The notes under the pieces were generated by a model. It searched no databases and had not been told where the DNA came from. It worked only from the letters and a program-made list of their open reading frames with translations. The position numbers and the translations under genes were made by a program. This document shows positions 21,643 to 33,100 of a stretch of DNA of 64,000 nt, one piece after another. Source of the DNA: Podospora pseudoanserina (Eukaryota > Ascomycota > Sordariomycetes > Sordariales > Podosporaceae); the NCBI RefSeq assembly GCF_035222485.1, contig NC_085920.1, positions 6,262,001 to 6,326,000 of the forward strand, written 5' to 3'. Each line of letters opens with the position of its first letter. Positions within the stretch are counted from its first letter, which is position 1.

Positions 21643-22887
21643 ATGGCTGGATTTATCAAGACCGAGGAGCAGAAGCCAGTCAAGGCTGAGCCCGACGCGG
21701 CCAACGGCTCGCCGTTCATGGAGGACCTGCTTGACGAGTCGGCCGATCTCGAGTTCTACGACAAGTTTAAAGACTCTGCCGACACGTACGATAGGATGTA
21801 CCTGGCGCGTCTCCCCAGTTATCTATGGGAAGCTTGGTCGAAATTGGATGACGATGACGAGATCGAAATTGGCAAGATTCGACAGTTCCAGGACAAAGAC
21901 GGCAAAATGGTTGGTGTCCCTCTACTGCGCTGTCTCTCGCACTTTTACTGACATCTTGTGGTAACAGCAACTCCAGATGCTCCTTCACTCTAACATTCAG
22001 CCACATCAAGAACTTCCCAAGGAGTACAATCTCGATGTCCACAACCCTGACGTTCACAACACCTTCGTCTTCACCGAGCAGGATCTAGGCAGCTACGCGG
22101 CCAAGAACAAGGAGAGGGCAAAGGCGTTGGCTGCCGGTATTCCGGCTCATCTTTTGCGTCAGCAACAGCAAAAGCAGTCAGGAGAGTCGTCGGACCGAGG
22201 GAGAAGAAGCGGCCCATATACGCGGAAGGCGATTCCAAGTGAGCAGTCCCGCTCTTTGCTTGTAGGTTTTTGTTTGCTAACCTTTGTTTGCAGAGAAAAC
22301 CAGAATTGCTGGCAGAATCAAGCACGAAGTACTTTGCACGCCCGCCGCCAACCCCGAGACCGAAAGATTTCTGTTCTCTCGCACGAAGAAGACGCAAGAA
22401 ACGAAGAAGGAAGTCAAGGTGTACGAGGCTGGTACCAACCCTCGAGGCTTGTCTGGAGACAAGGAGTGGGCTGGATATCTCGTATGTTTTCTTCGATGGC
22501 GCCCTTTAACTCGCCGCATCGCTAACAACCTCACAGAAAGTTACCGAGAAACCCACCAAGGCCAAGAAGATGGAGAACAAGACCGCGCGCTGGCCCGAGA
22601 ACCAACTCCTCGATGCCATCGCCGAATGCTTCGGCCGCCACAGATTCTGGTCTATCAAGGCTATCCGCGCCGTCATCCCACAGCCAGAGGTTTATTTGCG
22701 GGAGACCCTCGAGAAGATTGCTGTGCTTCATCGTTCTGGGTCTTTTGCCAACCACTGGGAGTTAAAGGCAGAGTACAAGAGCATGCTCAAGACGGCGCAG
22801 CCGGAGGACGGTGCGGCAGCTCCACCACCCGATAGCAACATTAGCGACGAAGAGGACGAGGACATCAAGATGGAGGATGTGATTTAG
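21643..22887 (+). CDS. TFG2: Transcription initiation factor IIF subunit beta (RAP30/Tfg2)
   Basis: Four exons: join(21643..21909, 21968..22238, 22294..22481, 22537..22887), 358 residues; introns 58, 55 and 55 nt. The first donor is the unusual GTTGGT, but the join gives KDGKMQLQMLLHSN in frame. The N-terminal half is the dimerisation domain that binds the alpha subunit (YLARLPSYLWEAWSKLDDDD). IAGRIKHEVLCTP is the conserved TFIIF beta block. The C-terminal winged helix is at about 255-320 (RWPENQLLDAIAECFGRHRF, then KAIRAVIPQPEVYLRETLEK). TFIIF binds RNA polymerase II and is needed for initiation and early elongation. The acidic tail ends DEDIKMEDVI. Both termini carry psi-K-x-E motifs. Confidence 0.93.
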
Positions 22888-23512
22888 GAAAGACATCAAC
22901 GGTCAAGACGACACGGAGGATTTGTATAAACAGCCCTGGGAGATGGGAACTGGAGAAAGAGTTTTCGATCTTCAACGGCAGCAAAATCTCGCCGTCGCTG
23001 CCGCCTCAAGGACGCAAGGCGCCGTCCTTAGGCACGCAAGTATGGGTAGAGAAAAATGAAAACGAGTGATACCCCTGAGGTGAGGAGAAGGAGTGGGTCT
23101 GTTTTTTGTCTGCTTTGTACATTAATGCTGAAAGGGCAGGGGAGGGTGACACTTGGGCGTTTGTTGGGTTTGGCAGCGAACAGCTGCAATGCCTTTGAAC
23201 AAGGCAGACACACAGAATAGAGATATCTGGCATGGATAACACCAAGCGTGTGTTATGAAAAGTAACCATGTAGTCCAAGTGGGGTCAAAGGTTTTTTGAG
23301 TGTGTCTATAAATTGATCAACCCGTTTCCCGCTTTACATGCAGGCCAAGTTTGATTCTGCCGTCATCTCGCATTTGCTGCACATACAACGTCTCACTACT
23401 GACTGACTATCTAAAACACTTTGTTTTTTTGTTTCGTTCTGAATCTTATTCTCTTCACAATACCCAAGAAACTTTCACCGCAACCATATACCCCGCATTT
23501 TGTCTGGAGAAA
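22888..23512. other. Intergenic region between TFIIF beta and the HAD phosphatase gene
   Basis: 625 bp with the 3' end of TFIIF beta and the promoter of the downstream gene. A CT/T-rich stretch is present at about 23395-23440. No other feature. Confidence 0.3.
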
Positions 23513-24412
23513 ATGGCAGGCATAATCATCCTCGACTTTGACGGCACCATCACGACTGCTGACACGATCAACACCCTGGCTTCATTGCCGACATCTCACC
23601 ACCCGGGGGAAGTGACGGAGGGGCATGAGAAGCTGTGGGAGGAGATTGTGGAGGGGTATGTGGCTGATCATGCGGAGCACACCAAGAATTATGTGCCCGA
23701 GGCCAAAGGGAGGACCACGCTGGGGCAGGAGTTGGAGTATCTTGAGAGTTTGAGGGGGCCGGAGGGGGTGTCGATTGGGAGGGTTAGTCGGGGATCACTT
23801 TTTGCAAACCTTAGAGAGGAGGACTTTCGGGTGTTTGGGCAGAGGATCGTGGAGAATGGGCGGGGAGGGGAGGGAGAAGAGGAGAGGGTGGTTTTGAGGA
23901 GGGGGTTCAAGGAGTTTGTGGGACGGTGTCGAGAGAATGGCTGGGAGATTGGGGTTGTGAGTGTGAATTGGAGTCGGGATTTTATCATGGGGGTTATAAG
24001 TGAGCAGTGCGGCGGGTTGGATGGGGTTAAGGTGGTAGCGAATGGGATTAGATACCCAGAGGGGACGATTGAAGGGCCGAAGGAGCTGGGGAGGGAGGTG
24101 ATGATGACGGCGGGGGATAAATTGAGGGGGATGGAGTTGTTGTCAAAGGAAGGAGGGGAGAGGAAATGGGTGGTGTATTTTGGGGATTCGACCACGGATT
24201 TGGCTTGTTTGGTGGAGGCGGATTTGGGGGTTGTGGTTGCTGATGAGGAGGAGGGGAAGTTGTTGGTTACGTTGAGGAGGATTGGGTATGGGGTGCCGCA
24301 TGTGGAGGGGGAGTATAGGAGAGAAAAAGATGGGAAGAAACAGGGGATGGTGTGGGCGAGGGATTTCGAGGAGCTCATGAGGAGTGGTGTGATTGAGGGG
24401 CTGCGGAGGTGA
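23513..24412 (+). CDS. HAD-superfamily phosphatase-like hydrolase
   Basis: 299 residues, single exon. I start at the ATG at 23513 because it places the HAD motif I, Asp8-Phe-Asp10-Gly-Thr, close to the N-terminus as the family requires; upstream codons are leader-like. Motif II is the serine in VVSVNW (Ser150). Motif IV is GDSTTD (224-229). A cap segment lies between motif I and II. Such enzymes use the first Asp as nucleophile on phosphate esters. The substrate is not predictable; the closest look-alikes are phosphoserine phosphatase-type or MtnX-like fungal proteins. From about 23640 the sense strand is unusually rich in G, mostly through GGG, GTG and GAG codons. Confidence 0.85.
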   Translation: MAGIIILDFDGTITTADTINTLASLPTSHHPGEVTEGHEKLWEEIVEGYVADHAEHTKNYVPEAKGRTTLGQELEYLESLRGPEGVSIGRVSRGSLFANLREEDFRVFGQRIVENGRGGEGEEERVVLRRGFKEFVGRCRENGWEIGVVSVNWSRDFIMGVISEQCGGLDGVKVVANGIRYPEGTIEGPKELGREVMMTAGDKLRGMELLSKEGGERKWVVYFGDSTTDLACLVEADLGVVVADEEEGKLLVTLRRIGYGVPHVEGEYRREKDGKKQGMVWARDFEELMRSGVIEGLRR

Positions 24413-25040
24413 GGTGGTGATGTTGAAGGTGAAGGTGCCAATAGATAAAATATACGGCCGTGATGAAGATGTGGGAACTGAATGTTGAAAATGTGTCAAT
24501 GTCTCACACCACAGTTGGTGTTGAAGGCAGCTGGAATGTGAGCCATCCAACTTCCATAATATCTCCCTGCTGCTTCCATGACAAGAAAAACCCTTTCAAT
24601 GCCTCCACAAAAAGTCCCACAACAACCAAAGAATCTCACCTCGCCATCTCCTTACGGGCTTAATTGTGGGCGTTTGCTCGCTCCTAGCGCCGATAACCGA
24701 CAAAGGGACCCTATCACTTATCACATCGTCCAACAGTCAGAACAGGCGAAACAACAAGAGCTTCAATGCCTCCCTTGGATTGACACATCGTCCATCCAGA
24801 ATATTCCACCAAAAGCCACATGTTGATACCTCATACTGCTGCACCTTAATACCTGCCCACGACGCCAGCGCAGAAACAACCTTCAACTAGCCCACCGCCT
24901 CAACCAAACTCCCATATCTGGAGCAAATTCAACGGCCGCACACACACACACACACACACACACACGCCGTCCGTCATCACACCTTCTCACGTTTTTTTTG
25001 GACTTCATGTCACCCCCACACATCACCACAACAAACAATA
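24413..25040. other. Intergenic region with a CA microsatellite
   Basis: 628 bp. It holds a (CA)n tract (listed separately) and an A/C-rich leader just before the next ATG. No gene seen. Confidence 0.35.
24939..24965. repeat. (CA)n microsatellite
   Basis: About 13 uninterrupted CA units, ending 75 bp before the ATG of the downstream gene, so probably in its promoter or 5' leader. Confidence 0.95.
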
Positions 25041-25757
25041 ATGTGCTTCCACAAACGCATCCTCTTCGCCTGCAGCCACTACGCCTGGCTCACTACGCCC
25101 GAAGCGACGATTCCTTGCGAGGTCGAGAGGAGGTTTCTAAGGGGTGGGATGCCCGAGTCTGATAATGATAACGAGCATGAGACTATGAGTGAGACTGGAG
25201 GTGGTTTTGACAAGCAAAATCTGCTGCCGGAGGAGGGGTGTAACCAAATGTGGTCTCATGGGTTTCACACCGTCAAGGTTGGGGAGGATTGCAGAAGTTG
25301 TGTGTACAAACGAAGGAGGAAGGAGTCAATGATCGGGGAGGTGAAAGAGGTTATCAAGAGCTTGAGGGTGAACTTGGAGAGGATAACGACAGGTGCGGAG
25401 CTGGGGCAGGAAATTGGTGATGAGGAGAACAACAGTTTTGACGAGGAAGATGATTGGGGTTTGACTGTGAGAAGTAAAAATTCTGACTCGACGAGGAATT
25501 CAGCTGGGACGACGGGGTTGGAGTTGACGTCTTCGCCTGGGGGGTCGAGTGAGACTACAGGTACGGGTGATACTTCACTGTCACTGGATGGTGAGAGGGA
25601 TCATGGGTTGGTGAAAGAGCCTCTGCTGGGAAGTGATGACGGTGATGATGATGATGGTGAGAGTGAGCACGAAAGGATGGAAGAGGTAAGCTTTGTGTTT
25701 GACCCCCAGCGGTGCGCCTTGGTGTTTTCTCCTGCTGTCGCTGCTGTTGGGGTGTGA
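25041..25757 (+). CDS. MCFH-type fungal hypothetical protein, acidic C-terminus
   Basis: A frame of 238 codons beginning MCFHKRILFACSHYAW, an N-terminus I know from many uncharacterised fungal proteins, with Cys/His residues that could bind a metal (CFH, CSHYAW, CEVERR, GCNQMW, CRSCVYK). The rest is Ser/Thr/Gly and Asp/Glu-rich. The C-terminal end is uncertain. A good donor (GAG|gtaagc at 25686) could be spliced to an AG at 25764-25765, giving a basic extension that runs in frame to a stop at 26078-26080 (KGCGFFFREDRRLNERQ onward). The intron would be 80 nt but lacks a clear branch site. I list the unspliced form and note the alternative. Confidence 0.65.
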   Translation: MCFHKRILFACSHYAWLTTPEATIPCEVERRFLRGGMPESDNDNEHETMSETGGGFDKQNLLPEEGCNQMWSHGFHTVKVGEDCRSCVYKRRRKESMIGEVKEVIKSLRVNLERITTGAELGQEIGDEENNSFDEEDDWGLTVRSKNSDSTRNSAGTTGLELTSSPGGSSETTGTGDTSLSLDGERDHGLVKEPLLGSDDGDDDDGESEHERMEEVSFVFDPQRCALVFSPAVAAVGV

Positions 25758-26510
25758 GAGTTGAGAAAGGCTGCGGGTTTTTCTTTCGAGAGGACAGGAG
25801 GCTAAATGAACGGCAGGCAATTATGAAGAGAAGGGACCAGATGAGAAAGAGTGAGCTATTTGTTGACGGGATGGAGATTGCGTCGACAATACCAGGAAAT
25901 CTGAGGAGAGAGTGGAGAGAGAGGTGGCGCGAGACGGGTAGTTGTGGGTATGAGCATGATTACAATAGGAAGTTGATGACAGGGAGGAGGGAGCCGCTTT
26001 TGCCCATGTTGGTTTCTATTCGACGACGGCGGCAGACATTGTTGGGAACTGGGTTTTACAGCTCGGTAAGAAGAGAATAAGGCTTTGGGAGGTGGCGCAA
26101 CATTGATCATGGTGTGCGCGAAGCGGTTTTGCATTGCTGGCGTTCGGTGGAGCGGGTTTTCGTGCTCGAGAAACCAGGATTCCTATATTTCCGATGGTAA
26201 CTTCTTGGATTTACGGCGTACAAGGGAAAATTTAGCTCAATCCCATGGACAGGGGAAGGTTGGCAAAATATCGACATTTTCAATGTCTAATGAAATAATC
26301 TTTAAGTAGTGAAGCTATCGCCAAATCCCAAACAGGAAAACAATAAATAATATGGCCCGTGCACATCCCGCCAAACCGGCGCTGATCTGCCGCTCCACCT
26401 GACAAAGCTCGGCACCCAGCTAAGCTCCATCAACCCCGAGTCCGCTGCAACCTCCAACCCGCCACCACTGTTATAACGCGGGGAAGATCACCAATTTGAC
26501 CGGACTGACC
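25758..26510. other. Intergenic region upstream of LCL3
   Basis: 753 bp. The first 320 bp may be a second exon of the preceding gene. The remainder is promoter sequence for LCL3; no other feature seen. Confidence 0.3.
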
Positions 26511-27401
26511 ATGCCATGGAGTCTAGGGTCCTCTTCGGCGCCGTCAGGCGACAAAGACGACATTAAATCAAAACTATCCTCGTGGACCAAACCTATACGC
26601 GATCACCTCAGCGAAGGCGGCAACTGGATCGCACCTGTCATTGCTGCTGGCGCGACTGTGGGATTTTGGAGCTTCTACAAGACCTACCTCCGGCGCATCC
26701 CCAACAGCGCCCATGTTTCCACGCGATACTTTCACCGACGGAGCTTGTTTGGCAAGGTAACTAGTGTTGGGGATGGTGATGGGTTCCACTTGTATCATAC
26801 ACCAGGTGGGCGTTTGGCTGGCTGGGGCTGGCTGAGGACGGTGCCGAAGCTGAGGAAGGAATTGAAGGGGCAGACGGTATTTACTTCCTTGCAGAACGGG
26901 GTCTGAATATTTGGCTCATTCTGTGCGTCACAGATCCCCATCCGCATCGCCGGCGTCGACGCCCCCGAAGGCGGTCACTTTGGCCGAACCGCTCAGCCCT
27001 TTGCTGCCGAAGCACAAAAGTTTCTGGACAGCCACATCCTCAACCGCCGAGTCCGCGCCTATGTTTGGAGACGCGACCAATATGACAGAATCGTGGCCAC
27101 CGTTTATGTCCGACGGCCGCCATTCTTTCAACGAAAAGACGTCTCGATGGAGCTGCTCAAGCAGGGATTCGCAACTACGTACGAGGCCAAGACGGGCGCT
27201 GAGTTTGGCGGGCCGTCCAAGGAGATCGAATACAAAGTTGCCGAGGAGGTGGCAAGACAGAAAGGGAAGGGGATGTGGTCCCTGGAGAAGGGAGGCGGGT
27301 TTTTCCACCCGAGCAAAAAAGCCCAGGCGATTGAGAGCCCGATGGCATACAAGAGGCGAGTGAAGCTAGCGGAGAAGCAGCAACGCAATTTGGATCCGTG
27401 A
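26511..27401 (+). CDS. LCL3: Membrane-anchored staphylococcal-nuclease-like endonuclease LCL3
   Basis: Two exons, join(26511..26876, 26934..27401), 277 residues; intron 57 nt. I start at the ATG at 26511 (gaccATGcc); an earlier in-frame codon at 26496 adds nothing conserved. Residues 38-57 form a transmembrane segment ([20 protein letters not shown]), followed by a nuclease fold. [18 protein letters not shown] and [17 protein letters not shown] carry the metal-binding Asp and first active-site Arg region, and [17 protein letters not shown] the second. [18 protein letters not shown] is the typical LCL3 C-terminal block. Yeast Lcl3 is a mitochondrial or ER-membrane protein whose loss extends chronological life span. 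Substrate in vivo is unknown. Confidence 0.95.
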
Positions 27402-30164
27402 ATATAGCGGAAGGCATGATGGAACGTTTTGATACCCATAACGAAGATATGTTGGTTCTGTTTCGAATAGAGCTGTTCCGCACAGCGATCACCATGAACC
27501 TCTTGCCGTCACTCATCAGAGTGGATTGTGGTGGTTTGATTCTCGCGAAGAAACGGTTGCTACCTCGAACACAACGAAGAGCAAAGCTGGACATGTAGTC
27601 AAGAGGTTGTCTTATGCCGGGCTATACTATGCCATCCATGGTTTTATGGCCAGAATCTTATGACAACTGGTAATGTTTGTTTTAGTGCTGTTTATAGCAC
27701 TGATGCTCCCCGCCCACAAATGGTAGGTTTGTGGTTGTAGTAGAAACGAATCGACAGGACCACAGCTTGACATTGTTTTGCATTAACCTCCCAATGCGCG
27801 TCCGCATCCCGGGTATCAGATCGTGCTTGACAGGCAACGCACGTGTGATCAGCACCGGAGATCTGTCAAGGCGATGATGAGTGGTTCCGGACGACAGAGT
27901 ACAGATCTGATAGAGCGGTATAGTAATAATGGTATGCTTATATTTCTGAGGTATAGAAACACTTCCCGCTTTCGATTACCAGGTTGACGGCAGAACCACT
28001 CCAGTGGTCTACGACAGCTGCTGGGTTGCGGCGGTTGGGCTCACCGCCGAAACAACCCAGAAGCTTTCGGAAACACAAGTCGCGCACTAGCTGCCGGCGT
28101 GTGCGCAAGAGTTGAGGTGAAGCTTTCCAGATGAGATGACATCGAGCTCTGCAGCACAGTGGATCTTTCAAGATGCAAATCAATACCAACTCATGCCATT
28201 TCGAATAAAGGCCATCAAAAAAGACTCCAAAACCACATCGCGATGATGCTCAGTTGTAGCTGAGGGACAAAGAAGTGGTTGGGTCAACCAACCCCTGCCA
28301 AGCCGCATGTTGATGCATGTCGGCCAATGAGATCAACGGTGCCATGTGGGAGCATCGAACGAACCCCGGGAACCCCCTGAGTCCGGCAGCGTGGAATGGC
28401 TCCAGTCGACAGCAGAGGACAAGCAGCGGTTTCCCCTCACCCATCCCGTTGGAATGTGAAAATCTTCCTTTTGTCTCCCAGGACGAAGAGGGGTTGAACA
28501 AACAAAACAAATCGGGGGGTCACCTAGTGAGGACGACAGCGACACTCTTTTTCTCTGCGGCAAACTTCCGGCTTCCATTCGTTCTTTTCTTGTTACATGC
28601 AGCCGGTCGGCACCCGAAACTTCAACTGCTCAAGCGACTCCTCACCTCACATTCTTTCGACGTGTTTTTTCTGCGCTCTGTGTTTGCGTTGCCGCTCATT
28701 CTGCCCCAATCGAAACCTCACACAGTAAGGGTGCAACCCCTGATCACCACCACAAGACACAAGTCTCTGACAAGAGCACTCGCAACCCAGGACTTTGCAA
28801 CCCACGGCCCTACCGTTCGTTTATACCTGGCCAAATTGTCGTCACTCTCAATCGCGATCCGCAGTTACCGATAATCGACGACTGCTACGCTCTATTTGAG
28901 GTGTTGAAACCACCCAACCCACGGTCCACCTCCGACAATCATCTCTGAATAGCAACACGTCCCTTCTCAAAGGCAAAAGAGTGTATGACTCGGAGGCTTC
29001 TTTTTAGCCAGCGCGTACTTTTGTTGTTGGGCGGACGGACTGACATCTGATATCTGCTATCCACTGTGGCAGTCCCCCCACCCTTTCTTTGGGCGGTCCG
29101 AAATCCAAATCATCGAGTCGGAAAGCGATCAGCAAAAGTCCTAGCAAAACTCTGAGTGTTGGGTTGCTAGAAAATCCGAAGGTTCGTGCATCTCTTCAGG
29201 TTTTGCATTTCCCCGCCATCACCATCTTCAAGCACGCCTCCAAGACCCTCAAAACACGGAAGGCGAGGTACCTAGCGTTTTTGCATCAGTGCAGCGTTCA
29301 GACCTCTCTCTACCCGGGACCTTCACCTTGACCCTCAGTGACCCTGCAGGAGCAATATCGAGCCGTGCGGGTCCGGTTTCTCAAGAGCGACCTCCGGATA
29401 TCCACGGGGCTGGCCAGCCTGAGCTTGTTTTTCGCTGGGGAAAAGAGGCGGACAAGTCTCTGGAGACATCTCAAGCTGTGAATGTTATCTCTTGTGAGAA
29501 CAAGCAGGCTGCTTGCTCACTTGCGATCTCATCCACTCACAAGCTGCACTTATCTTTTCTGGAACCTCTTGGGTACCTGGACCTTGCCTGTTGGGGTCTA
29601 GCGGGATTGCGCTGGCCAGTAGCAGCGCAGCAGCTCAGGTACAGCGAAATTTGAATCCTCCACCCGAAGCAAAGCAGCGCAACCTCGTTGGCAACGGTAG
29701 GCGGGGACCAAGTTTGGTTCAGAAAACAGGCTGGCGCCCCAACACCTCCCACCCCAAGCTCCCACTCACATCCTTTCGTCGCGACTTTTGACGTCGTCAT
29801 TTTGGCTTACCCCGTGGCCTTTTTAATTTTCTAGTTTCCGCCCTTTGTCACGCTCATTCCCGCAAGTTACCTTTGACTTATTCTGCGACGATTCCGTTTG
29901 CCGCCGATTTCAACCTCCACAATTCCTCTCGCGCTCTCGGCCGGGCCCTCGTGCGACAACCTCATTTAATTTCGACGCGCACCCGATTTCACAACGTCAC
30001 CGATCGACCCATATACCCGCAACAGCACCTTGATATGGCCCCTCATCCTTGACAGCTTGGACTGCCCACCGATTGACCTCGAGCACATCGCCTGCTCGCC
30101 GGTCTCCAAGCACATTCTTACTTTTCTTCCTTAAATAATACTCAAATCACCAAATCGATACGAG
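27402..30164. other. Long intergenic region and probable 5' leader upstream of RAX2
   Basis: 2.76 kb. No coding frame here looks real; several 60-185 codon frames lack conserved features. The last 300 bp are pyrimidine-rich and ATG-poor, as in fungal leaders. Both RAX2 promoter and leader must be here. Confidence 0.35.
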
Positions 30165-33100
30165 ATGCGGTTACCATCACGGCGGCACCATGCCGCGCCA
30201 CGACGAATGACCACGACTTCGGCCTTTTTACTTCTCGCCTTGTCGTCATTGTCGAGCGCCATCACATTCACCCCAGCTCCTGCGGCAAACCTCGACTTCT
30301 CCAAACTCGGCCGAGTAGCTCTGGCCGGTGACTTCTCGGGGATTTCGCTCTACGAATTCGAGGGGCAGAATGAGAGGCCATACAGCACCAATGGCAGCGA
30401 ACAGCTCCTCGCGAGGATGCCCAATGGCGCCTTCGCCCTAGTCGCCAACACCGACGCGACGATCCGAACAATGTGCGCCTTCGAGGTCGGCGGACGTACT
30501 GTTGTGATGGTTGGCGGGAATTTCACGAGCATTGGAGCGGTTGACTCCGAGGTTCAGCAGTCGCCTGGCATGGCACTTTTCGACCCAGCGACAGCCGAGA
30601 TTACGCCCTTACCGGGGCTCTCTGGCCAGGTCAATGCAGTGCTGTGCGATCAGCAAGCAAATATTGTGTATGTCGGTGGAAGCTTTGTGGGTGCGAACTC
30701 AACCAATGCGATTGCTTGGCAAGGAGAATCACAAACATGGACGAATCTCCCATTTGCGGGGTTTAATGGACCGGTAGCGTCGATAAGCAAGGCGTCCAAC
30801 GGGAACATCATCTTCGGCGGCAGTTTCACGGGTCTGGGAAATGCGAGTGCTCCAAGCACGCCAGATGGCCAAGTCATCAACCTGTCGACAGCAAGCATTA
30901 GCAGCGGTTCTTCGACTTCTACCCAGGGTTTCAATGATCCGAGGAATATCATTTGCAAGACTGGCGGAGCTGACGGCGCAGGAAGCACCTGGTTGCTCCA
31001 GGACGGCACCCCGGGCTTCTGGTCCGCCAAGTTCGGATTCGGATTCCAGCCCACCAAATTACGCCTTTACAACACTCGCCAGGATGGCAGGGGAACACAG
31101 ACATGGCGGTTCACGGCTCTGCCCATCAACGGGATTATGAACTTCACCTATATCGACCCAGCCACCCAGACAAATAAGAGCTGCACGAGCGAATGCCCAC
31201 TCAGCAACAACCCGGATCTCAAATTTCAAGATTTCCACTTTGTCAACGTCATTGGCATGAACGAGTTCCGCATCGACATTTCGAGGTTCTACGGCAGCGG
31301 TGGGGGTTTGAACGGGATTGAACTGTTCGCGGACGATATCTACTCGTATGCCATCAACGATTTCAACGAGCCAGCATGCGCAGGCGGCGAATTCCCATCG
31401 GAAGCGACTATCACTGGACCTTGGACAGCTACGCCTTCTCAACAAAGCACCTCTGAATATCTTACTGCCCGCCTTACTGGACCTATTACTAATACTTCGG
31501 CGTCTGTGGTGTTCACTCCGGATATTCGGGAATCCGGCCACTACTCGCTCAACCTTTACACCCCTGGTTGTTTGCAGGACAACACGTGCTCTACCCGTGG
31601 CCGTGTCAAGCTTACCGGACAGATGACAGCTGATAGCACCAAGAGTGAGCCAATCGACCTAGATCTCTACCAGACCAACAACTATGACAAGTACGACCAG
31701 ATTTACTTCGGCGCCGTCGATGCTAGCTCAGGTAGCTTCCGCCCCCGTGTCACCATGACCCCTCTTGCCGGACAGTCCTTGGACGAGATGACGTTTGTCG
31801 CACAGCGCATTGGCTTCACCTTGATTAATAGCACAGGTGGTCTGAATGGGCTGTACGAGTACACGCCTGGCAGAGCAGTCAATGCGAGCGATTTCATGAG
31901 CTCTGCTTTCAACCGCTTGGGAGCTAGTTTCAGGACCGGCTCCGTCGTTAACGCTCTTGCGACGTCAGGTGACACCACCTATATTGCTGGCAACTTTAGC
32001 GCCGGCAATGTTCGAAACATCGTTGCACTGCAGGGCAACGACGCCAACCCCAGACAGCTCGGTGGCACTCTGAATGGCGAGGTCGAGTCGTTGTTTCTTA
32101 ACGGGACCAACCTCTTTGTGGGTGGCAGTTTTAACGGCACTGTCAGCGGCTCCTCAACTGGGCTAAGCAATGTTGCGGTTTACGATACCTCGAGCCGCAC
32201 CTGGCGTCCCCTGGGCGCTGGCGTCAACGGAATTGTCCAGCACGTGGTTGGTATGACCATGAACATCACCAGCTCGACACCTGAACTTGTGGTTGCCGTC
32301 AATGGAGATTTCGATCAGCTGCGGGCTTTTGGCAACAGTCCGGCTGTTGAGGTGGAGGGGTTTGGCATCTGGGTTCCCTCTCAAGGGAATTGGTTGCAGA
32401 ACTTGGACCTGCCGGTTGAGTTGATTGAAGGAATATTGTCAGCCTCGATTCTCAATGTTGACAGCGAAACCTCCCTCTATGCCGGCTCGCTTGTCTCCAG
32501 GGCTCTTGGCGCCTCGGGAGCCGCGATCCTGGGCGAGGATCTCAGCCGCTTCCCTGTCAAGATCCGTCCTACTCCAACTGCCTCCAGCACCAGTGCTCTG
32601 TTGAAGCGAGATGATGCCCTGGCGGATAAGGGTCTGTCGGGCATCGTCACTGGCGTTTTCGACTCTAGCAACAGCAGAAACCTCACCATTCTGGGCGGGC
32701 ACTTTACTGCTACAGATAGCGACGGTTCCGAAATCCACAATCTCGCCATTATTGATGGCGCTGATGGTGATAAGGTCTCTGGCTTCGGTCAAGAAATCGC
32801 CCAGAACTCGACATTTGTCGCCTTGGCTGTGCACGGAGATACTCTATTTGCTGGTGGCAAAGTGAGGGGCAATGTGAACGGTGTCAATGTCAGCGGGCTT
32901 GTCACCTACAACCTCGCCAGCAAGTCCTTCAACACCCAACCCCAAGCCTTGTCTGGCGATAATGGCACAGTTTCTGCTATTGCCGTGCGTGGTACCACTG
33001 GCGATGTGTACGTCGGAGGATCCTTCAGATCGGCTGGCTCTTTGGGCTGCAACGGTGTCTGCTTCTATAGCACCGCTTCGTCTCAGTGGATTCAGCCTGG

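Noticed and set aside
23689-24441. 250-codon open frame opposite the HAD phosphatase
   Set aside because: Ser/Pro/Thr-rich antisense product caused by the G-rich sense codons; the sense strand carries all HAD motifs.
24939-24965. CRISPR-like array from CA and other tandem repeats
   Set aside because: Simple microsatellites and a direct-repeat minisatellite without spacer-repeat structure; eukaryotic context.
28317-28874. 185-codon plus-strand frame upstream of RAX2
   Set aside because: No conserved feature; lies in probable promoter or leader sequence.
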